Assembly: GCA_030005635.1 (NCBI GenBank)
Contig: JARUHP010000004.1
Span: 62,001 to 126,000 of the forward strand
Direction of reading: 5' to 3'
DNA from: Deltaproteobacteria bacterium IMCC39146
GTDB taxonomy: Bacteria > Desulfobacterota > Desulfuromonadia > Desulfuromonadales > BM103
Length of the DNA: 64,000 nucleotides
Shown here piece after piece: positions 1 through 9,075 of this stretch. The notes beneath the pieces are model-generated. The model worked only from the letters and a program-made list of their open reading frames with translations. It made no database searches and was not told where the DNA came from. Made by a program: the position numbers and the translations under genes. The stretch's first letter is position 1, and each line of letters opens with the position of its first letter.

Positions 1-445
1 CACGCTGCGAGAACATTTCATAGAAATATTGAGTCCTTTCCGGGTGAGCAATTAAAGGAACAAATCCTTTCTCGACAATCTGCTTAAGCCCTTCCTGAAC
101 AAACTCTGGATGCACCTGAGGGGGAGACTCACAAAGAACAAGATTTGTTTCGCCGAGCGGCAACAAGTCATCCAGGTTCTCACAGAAAAACTCATCGAGC
201 ATGTATTCCATCCCTGGCCAGAGATTCAGGAGGATCTCAGCATTATCGAGATCTGCCTGAAGCATCAAGGCGGTCTCCCTCACTTGCTGAGGTTTGAGAT
301 CATAATCTCCTTTGATGCAATGTGGTGTACAGCAGACGGTTTTATAGCCAAAGGCTGACAAGGACTTCGCCATTGAAATGGATTCGTCGATGGATACGGC
401 ACCATCATCAACAGCTGGGAGTATATGGCAGTGAAAGTCTATCAT
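1..445 (-). CDS. CpsB/YwqE-type PHP-family protein-tyrosine phosphatase, 3' end cut by window edge
   Basis: Reading the minus strand from an ATG at 445 gives an open frame of 148 codons that runs off the left edge. It begins MIDFHCHILPAVDDGA, the metal-binding HCH and DDG start of PHP-fold tyrosine phosphatases of the CpsB/CapC/YwqE family. Further motifs fit: CTPHC near residue 40, a GMEYMLDE segment near residue 78 and IAHPER near residue 133. These enzymes dephosphorylate bacterial tyrosine kinases that control capsule or exopolysaccharide export. The family is usually about 240-260 residues, so roughly 60% is visible. Partners such as a Wzc-like kinase would lie to the left. Confidence 0.85.
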   Translation of the reverse strand, partial: MIDFHCHILPAVDDGAVSIDESISMAKSLSAFGYKTVCCTPHCIKGDYDLKPQQVRETALMLQADLDNAEILLNLWPGMEYMLDEFFCENLDDLLPLGETNLVLCESPPQVHPEFVQEGLKQIVEKGFVPLIAHPERTQYFYEMFSQR

Positions 446-664
446 TTTATTAACGAAAAAAACGCAGGGCAAAAGAAGCGAAAGCCGATAACTTTGGAGA
501 CAATCGCAAACATGGCTCATGCTTATGCCTGCTCAACAGAAGAATATATTGATTTTGGCAGTTATTATTGATCAAAGCTCTATTTATGAGGATATTAACA
601 GCCAAGTATTGAAGGCCCTCTATCGTGGCTTTTTCTTAGTCCAAGTTACTTCAAGCACGAGGGA

Positions 665-3600
665 TTAATCCTCTACAGCCTCAAGCGCGCGCAAAAGGAC
701 CACGTAAAAGCTGGTCGACGTCGGTGGACTCGCTCGCAATGTTTCGACGAGAGAGAGGTAATAATCGATACGTGGCCGCCGGCTCGACAGGAAGGCATGA
801 GTGCCCTTCCCTTCAGCAACAACGCTTCTTGTCAGTTTAATGGCCTGTTTGATGAATGCGCCGCGGAGACTGACCAGAGCCGCCCGATCCCAACGATCGT
901 GTGGCGTATATTCGTTCAAGCTTGCCATGACCTGGGAAATTTTCAAACGCAAACGCATCTCACCCACAGCCGTGGTCACTTCCAGCAGGTCCGCTCCGGT
1001 CGCTTCGACAATATAGACGGCAGGTATGAACCCGGCGAGATATCTGAAGCTGGCCATTTCCAAGGCCATTTCTTCAGGGAAACCTTCTTTAACAACGACC
1101 TTCGCGGCCTTGTTACAAACTTGCCACTCTTCATCAGGGAGCAGCTCGGCAAGATGCGTGCGGAAGATATTTAAACGGTGCCGATAATCTTTGACGCAAG
1201 CTTTATCAAGGCGCATCGGCAAGGCCTGCTCGAAGACCTGTCGTGACAATCCTGCCAGGGCTCTTTCAAGACCTTCCAGAAGCTCATACTGTCTTTCAGA
1301 GGATATCTTGTTATCTACAGCCGCAACCTGTTCACGAATAGCGTCGCCATTCATAACCTCATCAAAGACCAGGTAGGCAGCGACACCTTCGATCATGGTT
1401 GCCCCTGACTGCTGCACCAGGGTATTAAGAAAGGCGCAACCGGCCTGGTCCACAATCCGGTTGGTAATCATGGTGGCGATGATCTCTCTCCGCAATGGGT
1501 GATTCTTGATCTGGGCATTGTAACGCTTTTGCGTTTTCACCGGGAAATACCGCTGAAGGAAGATTTGAGTCGACTCCTGGTCAGGCAGATCACTTTCAAG
1601 AAGAGTTTGATAGAGATGCATCTTGCTGTAGGCAAGCAGAATCGAGAGCTCCGGGCGCAGGTAACCAGCGCCGCGGGCGGTGAGTTCTTTACGCGAAGGT
1701 AGAAACTCACCTTTACGATCGAGCAAGCCGGTGTTCACTAACCTCTCAGAAAGGGCGATGAAGGGGTCGATATCATACTGGCAGCGGCGTATATCGAGAG
1801 AGAGGCACTGGCTTTGTGTATAGTTGTTTGCTAGGACCATATGGCAAACATCCTCTTCGACTTCCTGCAGACGATGGTTCCTGGTCCGTTCAGTTTTTAT
1901 CACCCCGGCTTCACGCAAAGTCTGGAAAAAGATTTTCAGATTGACTTCATGGTCAGAGGTATCGACACCCGCCGAGTTATCGATTGCGTCGGTATTAATC
2001 ATACCACCGCACATGGCATATTCGATGCGCCCTGGCTGAGTCAGTCCGAGATTGCCACCCTCACCAATCACCTTGGCCTTAACCTGTGAGGCACTGACAC
2101 GTACGTTATCGTTGGCGCGGTCACCGACGTCGGCGTTCTTTTCCAGGGAGGACTTGACATAGGTGCCTATACCGCCATTCCACAATAGCTCAACATCGGC
2201 AAGCAGTAACCGCCTGATCAGTTCATCACCTTCCATGGTTGTGTGACGAACACCCAACAACTTCCTGATTGCCGGAGAGAGCGGAATTTCTTTGGACGCC
2301 CGTTCCCAGACGCCACCACCTTCTGAGATCACCTCGGCGCTATAATCTGCCCAGGTCGAACGAGGCGTATCGAAAAGCCTTTTGCGCTCCTGCCACGATT
2401 TTTCAGGATCGGGGTCAGGATCGAGGAAAACGTGCAGATGATTAAACGCCGCGAGCAGGCGCGTCTTTTTTGAAAGCAGCATGCCATTACCGAAGACGTC
2501 GCCGCTCATGTCACCGATACCGACCACGGTGAAGGCTTCATTCTGGATATCTTTACCAAGTTCGCGGAAGTGGCGCTTCACGCACTCCCAGGCACCACGT
2601 GCTGTTATGCCGAGTTTTTTATGGTCATAACCGACCGAACCGCCACTGGCAAAAGCATCACCCAGCCAGAAGTTGTAATCGAGGCTGACACTATTGGCCG
2701 TGTCCGGAAGATGGGCGGTGCCTTTATCGGCGGCAACCACGAGGTAAGGGTCTTCATCGTCATAGACTACCAGACCAGCCGGCCCGGAGATCTCGCCAGC
2801 CACCCGATTATCAACCAGATCCAGGAGACCACGCATGAGTGTGATATAGGCCTGACGTGAGAGCTCGCCGCCTTCTTCACGGGTGGTAAAGGGTGTTTTG
2901 ACGATAAAACCGCCCTTAGAGCCAACCGGAACGATCAGTGCGTTCTTGGTCATCTGGGTCTTCATCAGGCCGAGGACTTCGGTACGGAAATCATCCGGGC
3001 GATCAGACCAGCGAATGCCTCCGCGAGCAACTTTGCCTCCGCGCAGGTGGACACCTTCCATGGTTGCCGAATGCACGTAGGTGTCGTACATCGATCGCGG
3101 TAAAGGCATGTCGATAACACCAATCGAACTGATCTTGAAAGAGAGGAAATAATCCGGGTCGTCACGTCTTAAAAAGAAGTTGGTCCGCACCGTGGAATCA
3201 ATCAGATTGAACAAACTGCGCAAAATACGATCTTCGTTGATATCCCGGATCTGATCCAGCGTCTGTGACAGCTCCATGCGGATCGGCATGAGCGCTTCTT
3301 CTTCACGCCGCATGGCATCCTGCCAGTCGGGATTCGGCTGAAAACGGGCCGCGAAGTAACGATAGAGGAGCAAGGCGGCCTGCGGGTTGTTAATGAGAGT
3401 AAAGGCAACGCGGCGCTTGGTGAAAGGATTGCCCAGTTGGAAATAGTAGTTGCGATAGGCTCTGAAAACATCGATTTCCTGCCAATCCAGTCCGGTCAGG
3501 ACCATGAGTCGATTCAGGTAATCATCCTCAATGCAGCTCTTACGCAACCCGGTAAGCGTCTCCAGCAGGTTATCTCGTTGGGCCGACAGCGGCAGACCTT

Positions 3601-5419
3601 CAGGGTAGCTGTTGCGAACCGCAAAACTTTTTACGTAGATGGTGCGCCCATCGACCTCAAGGAAGAAATCAACTTCATCCACAACGGCCAGGGCCAGGTT
3701 CTCAAGAAAAGGCATCAGCTCGTTAAGGTAGCTCTCCTTAAGGCTGTAGAATTGCAATCGATAGAACTCCTGGCGTTCCTGGAAAGGACCCCAGAGGTCA
3801 AAGCCATCCTCACCGGTTGCAAGCAGCTGCTCGATAGCGCGAACATCCCGGATGGCAAAACGAGGGTGGATCAACTCTTTATAATCTTTCGGGAAAGAGC
3901 CGGCATAGCGGTTCCACAGGTCCAGACCGGCGCGACCCTCTGCCCCACGCAAGAGCAGTAGCCGCAGCTTCTCCTCCCAGGGGCGTGCAAGGTCCGTCAG
4001 CACCTTCTGCAGTGCGTCAACATCGATTCTGACCTGATCATCCTGGGGAACAACACGGAAGTGCAAGCTGACATATGCGGAGTAGAAATGAACTTCACGC
4101 GAGGAGACATGCAACGCAGAGAGAAAACGACCCAGGTAAGACTCCATGCGTCGCACCGCATCACGGCTGTAATAATCACGCGGCATGATAACCAGCAGAG
4201 TGACGCCTCGCAAACTCAGGCTACGGGTCACAACCAGCTTAACCGATTGCTGTCTTTGTAAACTGACAAATGACTGTACCAGACGGTCGAGAGCCTGGTT
4301 GGACAGGAAAAACATCTCCACCTTGGGAAAGGTATTAAAGATTTCAACGACCTTACGGTAGTCGTAACTTTCGCTCGGCACATGCTGACGGTTTAAAGCC
4401 GCCAGCAGCTTCGCTTTCAATGGCGGAACGTTACCGGCCAACTCATTGACGCTATTCTGTGAAAAGAGTCCGACATAAATATGTTCAACCCTTCTATCCG
4501 ATTTGCAACATTCCCTGAAGCCAAGATAGATCAGGTTATCCTCCTGATAGATCGGGCTGACCTCCTCAAGAATTTCAACCACCAGCGGGCTCTTGCGTGC
4601 CAGGATTTTTTTAGCTCGCTTGGTAAATTCCGGGGTCCTTTTTGCACTGTCAACATGAGCAAGAAGAGTGTCTGGCAACCATCCAAAAGGTGCTTCAGTC
4701 AATCTAAATTTGGTGGAGTCTCCATTCAGGTTCAGGACTTCAACCGAGGCATGACCGAAGCAGATAAAGTTGCCGTTCAACAGCCAGTCAGTGAAATCTT
4801 TCTGATCCTGGCTCTCATCCATCAGAGCAAGTTTCTGCAGGCTCTGATTCAAATCTTTGCGTTGTCGTCCTACCGTTTCGGCAATAAGAAACACCCGGCG
4901 AATTTCTTCCTCGGTAGAAGTCGTATCGAAATCTCTGACACCTTCAAACTGGACAATCATAAAAGATTCCAGTTGGCCGTCAACGAGCTGCTCTCCGATA
5001 CCCGTGAGGACTCCGTCCTTGCGATTAATGTTTAATATCGGGTGGGAAATAACCATGGCTCGCTGCGGCAAATGCTGCAGGATGGTTTTTAAAGAATCGA
5101 CCAGATAGGGGACATCTGGCGCATTGACGAGCAGAAAAGACGATCCGGAGTTGGGCGGTACGAAATAGGCGATATTGACGTCTTCGTTGCGCTGACGCAG
5201 GAAGTCAAGAAACGCCTGAAGCCACTCCAACAATTCGGGGCCGGAGCGTTTGAGTAAGGCCTGGGAATGACTGTACACCAGCAGAGCGTCGGCCAGGGCC
5301 AACAGGTTTTCAGCATCCTCACGGGAAGGATGGGTCTTTAACAGCCTCTTCAGATCGGCAATTCTAGCATGATGTACCTTACCGAAACTTTTACCATGCT
5401 CTTCAATAATCAGTTCCAT
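665..5419 (-). CDS. Large NAD-dependent glutamate dehydrogenase (about 180-kDa class)
   Basis: Oxidatively deaminates glutamate to 2-oxoglutarate and ammonia with NAD. The length (1584 residues) is that of the bacterial large-GDH family, with a long regulatory N-terminal half. The catalytic part starts near residue 790: GGKVARGGIRWSDR and, downstream, VPVGSKGGFIVK carry the substrate-binding lysine region. A dinucleotide-binding stretch VVGIGDMSGDVFGNG lies near residue 966. I chose the ATG at 5419 because AGAGG sits six bases upstream; a GTG at 5461 would add 14 residues but lacks a clear ribosome site. The gene is last in a minus-strand housekeeping run and is separated from the isomerase gene by about 140 bp. 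Confidence 0.95.
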   Translation of the reverse strand: MELIIEEHGKSFGKVHHARIADLKRLLKTHPSREDAENLLALADALLVYSHSQALLKRSGPELLEWLQAFLDFLRQRNEDVNIAYFVPPNSGSSFLLVNAPDVPYLVDSLKTILQHLPQRAMVISHPILNINRKDGVLTGIGEQLVDGQLESFMIVQFEGVRDFDTTSTEEEIRRVFLIAETVGRQRKDLNQSLQKLALMDESQDQKDFTDWLLNGNFICFGHASVEVLNLNGDSTKFRLTEAPFGWLPDTLLAHVDSAKRTPEFTKRAKKILARKSPLVVEILEEVSPIYQEDNLIYLGFRECCKSDRRVEHIYVGLFSQNSVNELAGNVPPLKAKLLAALNRQHVPSESYDYRKVVEIFNTFPKVEMFFLSNQALDRLVQSFVSLQRQQSVKLVVTRSLSLRGVTLLVIMPRDYYSRDAVRRMESYLGRFLSALHVSSREVHFYSAYVSLHFRVVPQDDQVRIDVDALQKVLTDLARPWEEKLRLLLLRGAEGRAGLDLWNRYAGSFPKDYKELIHPRFAIRDVRAIEQLLATGEDGFDLWGPFQERQEFYRLQFYSLKESYLNELMPFLENLALAVVDEVDFFLEVDGRTIYVKSFAVRNSYPEGLPLSAQRDNLLETLTGLRKSCIEDDYLNRLMVLTGLDWQEIDVFRAYRNYYFQLGNPFTKRRVAFTLINNPQAALLLYRYFAARFQPNPDWQDAMRREEEALMPIRMELSQTLDQIRDINEDRILRSLFNLIDSTVRTNFFLRRDDPDYFLSFKISSIGVIDMPLPRSMYDTYVHSATMEGVHLRGGKVARGGIRWSDRPDDFRTEVLGLMKTQMTKNALIVPVGSKGGFIVKTPFTTREEGGELSRQAYITLMRGLLDLVDNRVAGEISGPAGLVVYDDEDPYLVVAADKGTAHLPDTANSVSLDYNFWLGDAFASGGSVGYDHKKLGITARGAWECVKRHFRELGKDIQNEAFTVVGIGDMSGDVFGNGMLLSKKTRLLAAFNHLHVFLDPDPDPEKSWQERKRLFDTPRSTWADYSAEVISEGGGVWERASKEIPLSPAIRKLLGVRHTTMEGDELIRRLLLADVELLWNGGIGTYVKSSLEKNADVGDRANDNVRVSASQVKAKVIGEGGNLGLTQPGRIEYAMCGGMINTDAIDNSAGVDTSDHEVNLKIFFQTLREAGVIKTERTRNHRLQEVEEDVCHMVLANNYTQSQCLSLDIRRCQYDIDPFIALSERLVNTGLLDRKGEFLPSRKELTARGAGYLRPELSILLAYSKMHLYQTLLESDLPDQESTQIFLQRYFPVKTQKRYNAQIKNHPLRREIIATMITNRIVDQAGCAFLNTLVQQSGATMIEGVAAYLVFDEVMNGDAIREQVAAVDNKISSERQYELLEGLERALAGLSRQVFEQALPMRLDKACVKDYRHRLNIFRTHLAELLPDEEWQVCNKAAKVVVKEGFPEEMALEMASFRYLAGFIPAVYIVEATGADLLEVTTAVGEMRLRLKISQVMASLNEYTPHDRWDRAALVSLRGAFIKQAIKLTRSVVAEGKGTHAFLSSRRPRIDYYLSLVETLRASPPTSTSFYVVLLRALEAVED

Positions 5420-5561
5420 CGACAACCTCTCAAGCGATTCAGGACGTGGGGAGAAAACCACCGGGAGCCGAGATCACTCCAAATACCAGACATGTGCTTT
5501 AAGTCTAGGAGATGAAAGTGACTTTTCAACTCCTCAACGTCGAAAAAACCAATTATTGCAG

Positions 5562-6440
5562 TTAATTATCGTGAATAACGATCTCCGCTCCCTGACGCAG
5601 TGTGCCGACCCACTCTTCCAGGAGTTTGGAACTCTTGTCCTGTTTCAGGAAAGCAATGATCTTGTCGCGTGCTTCATCCTGAGTCGGTGGCGCAGGAATC
5701 TCACGCTCTACGACCTTAATCAGGTGATAGCCGTAGGGGGTTCTGACCGGTTCACCGACTTCATCGACGATCTGGCTGAATGCTGCGTCAGCAAAGGTCG
5801 GATCGACATCCTCACGACGAATAAAGCCCAGTTCGCCACCACCCGGTGCGCTGGCACAAAGGGAATGGGTCTTGGCAATCTCGGCAAAATCCTCCTGCAT
5901 CGCTTTAAACTTGATCGACTTGGCATGTTCAAGGGCTTTCTCCGGATCATCCGGATCAACGGGGAGCAGGATATGGCTTGCACGGACCCGCTCCTGTCCG
6001 CGTAATTGATCAGGATGCGCATAGAAAAAGTCTTTGATCTCTACCTCGGTCGGCTCTTCGATCTCACGACATTTACGCACCGACATCTGATCCACCGTAA
6101 CGTCCTTACGTACCATCCTCAGGAAAGTCGCTTCATCCATGCCGCGCTCGGCCAGGCGATTCCAGAAATCTGCCGGGTTGCCCATCAGGCGCAATATTCT
6201 CGAAGATTCGTCTTCAACATCGGCATCATCGGCAACAACACCTTCTGCCAGGGCTGCCTGAAAAATCAATTCCCTTGCGATCAGACGCTCCAGGGCCATG
6301 GCGCTGAGTTCTTCGTGGGACTCGACCGGTACTTCATCCAAGGTGGCGTGAAAATGCTCCTGGGCAAGACTCTGCATCGCCGCATTGAGTGCTTTATCAT
6401 CTATGGGCGATCCGTTTACTGTTGCGACCATCTGATCCAT
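5562..6440 (-). CDS. Parvulin-type peptidyl-prolyl cis-trans isomerase
   Basis: 292 residues with a SurA-like helical N-terminal region (about 1-145) and a rotamase domain (about 150-250): RASHILLPVDP, a GGGELGFIRRED segment and TPYGYHLIKV are the family hallmarks. It would catalyse prolyl isomerisation and chaperone client proteins. Unusually for a SurA relative, no signal peptide is visible (start MDQMVATVNGSPID), so it is either cytoplasmic or the start lies elsewhere. AGGAG precedes the ATG at a good distance. It sits 103 bp downstream of rsmA on the same strand. Confidence 0.9.
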   Translation of the reverse strand: MDQMVATVNGSPIDDKALNAAMQSLAQEHFHATLDEVPVESHEELSAMALERLIARELIFQAALAEGVVADDADVEDESSRILRLMGNPADFWNRLAERGMDEATFLRMVRKDVTVDQMSVRKCREIEEPTEVEIKDFFYAHPDQLRGQERVRASHILLPVDPDDPEKALEHAKSIKFKAMQEDFAEIAKTHSLCASAPGGGELGFIRREDVDPTFADAAFSQIVDEVGEPVRTPYGYHLIKVVEREIPAPPTQDEARDKIIAFLKQDKSSKLLEEWVGTLRQGAEIVIHDN

Positions 6441-6543
6441 TCAGGAACTCCTGCTATTTAAGTAACTGGAAAAACGATGTAAACATGAAAACCTCGCCAC
6501 AGAGGCAAGGAATTTGAATGATAAGTCTAATAACACGTTCAGC

Positions 6544-7350
6544 TCAAACGTCTTCCCCATTGATGGAGTACAGCAGATTTGCCAGCGTCCCAAATTCCTC
6601 GATGGTAAAGGTTTCTCCGCGACGCCCCGGATCGATTTCAGTGGCGGCAAAAGCCTGGTCGATCTGTTCAGCCTGCCATCCTGACCCGAGCAGGCTGTTG
6701 CGCACGGTTTTTCGACGCTGAGCGAAAGCACTCTTGACCAGCTTGCGGTAAAGAGCTTGGTTCTGCACATCCACACGTGGCTTCGACAAAGGTGTCATGC
6801 GCAAGACGACGGAATCGACCTTGGGCGGGGGGAAGAAGGCTCCCGGCGGAACCTTGATGACTCTTTCGACATGAAACCAAGTCTGCATGAGCACCGACAG
6901 GATACCGTAGTTGCGCGAGCCTTCTGTAGCGACCAGGCGCTCTCCAACTTCCTTCTGAAACATCAGCACCAGGCAGCTGAAAGCATTCTTATGATCGAGA
7001 ACTTTGAAAAGTATTTGACTGGAGATATTGTAAGGAAGGTTGGCGATCAACTTGTAAGGAGGCTGTGTTAACAGCTCTGACCAATCGAAACGCAGCACAT
7101 CCCCGGTCTTAACTTCAAGGTTTGCCTCGTTACGCTCCTCTAAAGCCTTTGCCAGATCACGATCAATCTCTACAGCGAGGACTGGCAAACCCGTTGCCAG
7201 AAGACGCGAGGTTAGAGCCCCCGGTCCAGGACCGATCTCGAGAACCCGATCTGTCTCTTGCAGTTCTGCGGACGCGACAATACGATCCAAAACATTCTGA
7301 TCATGCAGGAAATTCTGGCCGAAACGTTTCCTGGGCCGGGGATTACTCAT
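6544..7350 (-). CDS. rsmA: 16S rRNA adenine dimethyltransferase RsmA (KsgA)
   Basis: Dimethylates the two adjacent adenines in helix 45 of 16S rRNA during 30S maturation. The 268-residue protein has FGQNFLHDQNVLDRIV at residues 10-25, the SAM-binding motif VLEIGPGPGALTSRLL near residue 37 and the catalytic NLPYNIS motif near residue 104. Its ATG overlaps the stop region of the upstream DUF2062 gene by 4 bp, so the two are translationally coupled. This tsaD-DUF2062-rsmA order suggests a translation-quality operon. Confidence 0.97.
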   Translation of the reverse strand: MSNPRPRKRFGQNFLHDQNVLDRIVASAELQETDRVLEIGPGPGALTSRLLATGLPVLAVEIDRDLAKALEERNEANLEVKTGDVLRFDWSELLTQPPYKLIANLPYNISSQILFKVLDHKNAFSCLVLMFQKEVGERLVATEGSRNYGILSVLMQTWFHVERVIKVPPGAFFPPPKVDSVVLRMTPLSKPRVDVQNQALYRKLVKSAFAQRRKTVRNSLLGSGWQAEQIDQAFAATEIDPGRRGETFTIEEFGTLANLLYSINGEDV

Positions 7351-7898
7351 AGCTTTTTATCATCTCTCGTCTCACGTCCCATATCGCGGTTTTTGAATTT
7401 CTTATGCCAGTGTCGGCGGGGCCAGCGTGGCACTCGCCAGCTTTTGACCACGGGAATCAGTTTCAAGGTAGCCTGGTAAGCAAGGAAACCGAAAATTACA
7501 CCAAAAAGAATACTGCAAAACCACATGGGAAAGAGAATTTCCCAGCCAAGATTCGAATAGGCCCGCCAGGTTAATTCCGAAGGTAATTCAAAGCGCTCCA
7601 TACCAAGCAGGCGACGACCGACTTCATACTCAGCAGTATAGATAAAAGGGGCGGTGACGGGATTGGTGACCCATACGCCAAGGACTGCAGAAAGACGATT
7701 TTCACGTAAAAGATAAGCGAAGAAGATGGCGATCGCCATCTGGAAACCGAAGGTTGGAGTCATACCGATAAAGATTCCAAGGGCAACCCCCTTGGCAATC
7801 TCATCCGGTAGACCACGCAGACGGACAAAGCGCACCACCATCAATTTAACCTGTCGGATGAACCCGACTCCGCGCCACATCTGCCTCAGTCTCTCCAC
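7347..7898 (-). CDS. DUF2062 membrane protein
   Basis: 183-residue protein with the DUF2062 pattern: a basic N-terminus, GVALGIFIGMTPTFGFQM near residue 36, WVTNPVTAPFIY near residue 76 and two to three membrane segments. The function is unknown; the family often lies by glycosyltransferase or tRNA/rRNA genes. The GTG start at 7898 is 13 bp after tsaD; an ATG six codons in (7880), preceded by CTGAGGCAG, is an equally good start. The 3' end overlaps rsmA by 4 bp. Confidence 0.85.
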   Translation of the reverse strand: MERLRQMWRGVGFIRQVKLMVVRFVRLRGLPDEIAKGVALGIFIGMTPTFGFQMAIAIFFAYLLRENRLSAVLGVWVTNPVTAPFIYTAEYEVGRRLLGMERFELPSELTWRAYSNLGWEILFPMWFCSILFGVIFGFLAYQATLKLIPVVKSWRVPRWPRRHWHKKFKNRDMGRETRDDKKL

Positions 7899-7911
7899 GT
7901 TCGGTTCGGCT

Positions 7912-8928
7912 TCAGTCTACACAAACGGTATCTAGCTTCCAGTTCGCAAGAGCATTGACGCTGCCATCGGCGTGACGCCCTTTCTCAAGATAATAATTTG
8001 CGGGGACACCGAGCATGGCAGCATTGTCGCCGCATAACGCCGGGCTCGGGAAGAACACTTTAACGCCATGCTTGTTCGAAAGCTCTTTGAAACTGCTGCG
8101 CAAGCCGGAATTACAGGCGACCCCACCAGCAACGACAATGCGCTCCAGACCTTCTGCCTTGGCCGCGCGTAGAGTCTTTCGGGTCAAGACCTCGACCACA
8201 GCAGCCTGGAAACTGGCAGCAATATCTGCCAGCTGTTGTTCATCAATGGCACCCTCATATTTTTCGATATGCTGCAGGACAGCAGTTTTAAGACCGCTGA
8301 AGCTGAAGTCAAAATTCTTTTTGTGCAGCATCGGCCGCGGAAAATCGATGGCATCAGAACGACCCTGCCCTGCCAGTCGGTCGATGACAGCTCCACCAGG
8401 GTAGCCGCGGCCGAGCATCTTAGCCACCTTATCATAAGCCTCGCCGGCGGCATCATCAAGAGTTTGCCCAAGGGTTGTGTAACGACCGATACCATCAACA
8501 CGGTAGAGGTGGGTATGTCCACCCGACACGGCCAGAGCGAGAAAGGGGAAAGCAGGGGGATCTTCCAGCATCGGAGCAAGGATATGCCCCTCCATGTGAT
8601 GCACAGCCGCCAGCGGGATATCCAGAGACCAGGCCATAGCCTTTGCCGTCGACAAACCTACTAGCAGAGCGCCTATAAGACCGGGTCCGCGTGTGACGCC
8701 AATGCCTTCAAGCTGATCAACCGTGACTCCGGCTTCTTGCAGTGCCGAATTGATGACCACAGAAATCGCTTCGACATGCTTGCGGGAGGCCAATTCCGGC
8801 ACCACGCCGCCGTAACGGGAATGCACATCAACCTGCGAGGCGACAACATTCGACAGCATCTCGGAGCCGTCACGAATAACGGCCGCCGCAGTTTCATCAC
8901 ATGAGGATTCGATACAAAGAATAAGCAT
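7912..8928 (-). CDS. tsaD: tRNA N6-threonylcarbamoyladenosine transferase TsaD
   Basis: Transfers the threonylcarbamoyl group from TC-AMP to A37 of ANN-decoding tRNAs, with TsaB and TsaE. The 338-residue protein begins MLILCIESSCDETAAAV, has the metal-binding HHMEGH motif near residue 110, SGGHTHLY near residue 134 and the C-terminal GDNAAMLG signature. No gene for TsaB or TsaE is visible in this window. An inverted heptamer repeat lies just upstream. Confidence 0.97.
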   Translation of the reverse strand: MLILCIESSCDETAAAVIRDGSEMLSNVVASQVDVHSRYGGVVPELASRKHVEAISVVINSALQEAGVTVDQLEGIGVTRGPGLIGALLVGLSTAKAMAWSLDIPLAAVHHMEGHILAPMLEDPPAFPFLALAVSGGHTHLYRVDGIGRYTTLGQTLDDAAGEAYDKVAKMLGRGYPGGAVIDRLAGQGRSDAIDFPRPMLHKKNFDFSFSGLKTAVLQHIEKYEGAIDEQQLADIAASFQAAVVEVLTRKTLRAAKAEGLERIVVAGGVACNSGLRSSFKELSNKHGVKVFFPSPALCGDNAAMLGVPANYYLEKGRHADGSVNALANWKLDTVCVD

Positions 8929-8939
8929 GGGATCAGTGA

Positions 8940-9064
8940 CACGTGGCGCGTGGCGCGTGGCGTGACAATTCAGGCACTTTCAAAAAAAGACAAATCATCG
9001 GGTAAACAGACCTTGATCAAACGTTCATATAAATTTCCCCGCTCCGCGCTACACGCCACGCGCG
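8940..9064. repeat. Facing heptamer-repeat arms (GTGGCGC family)
   Basis: The spacer between the PhoH gene and tsaD carries three tandem copies of GTGGCGC/T at 8940-8966 and a degenerate inverse arm (CGCTACACGCCACGCG) at 9040-9064. Together they could fold as a hairpin with a loop of about 70 bases. The period is 7 bases, the same as the other arrays in this window. Confidence 0.7.
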
Positions 9065-9075
9065 ACGGGATTCAC

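Noticed and set aside
797-5108. Many plus-strand frames of 60-184 codons opposite the glutamate dehydrogenase gene
   Set aside because: They are antisense shadows of a well-conserved long gene.
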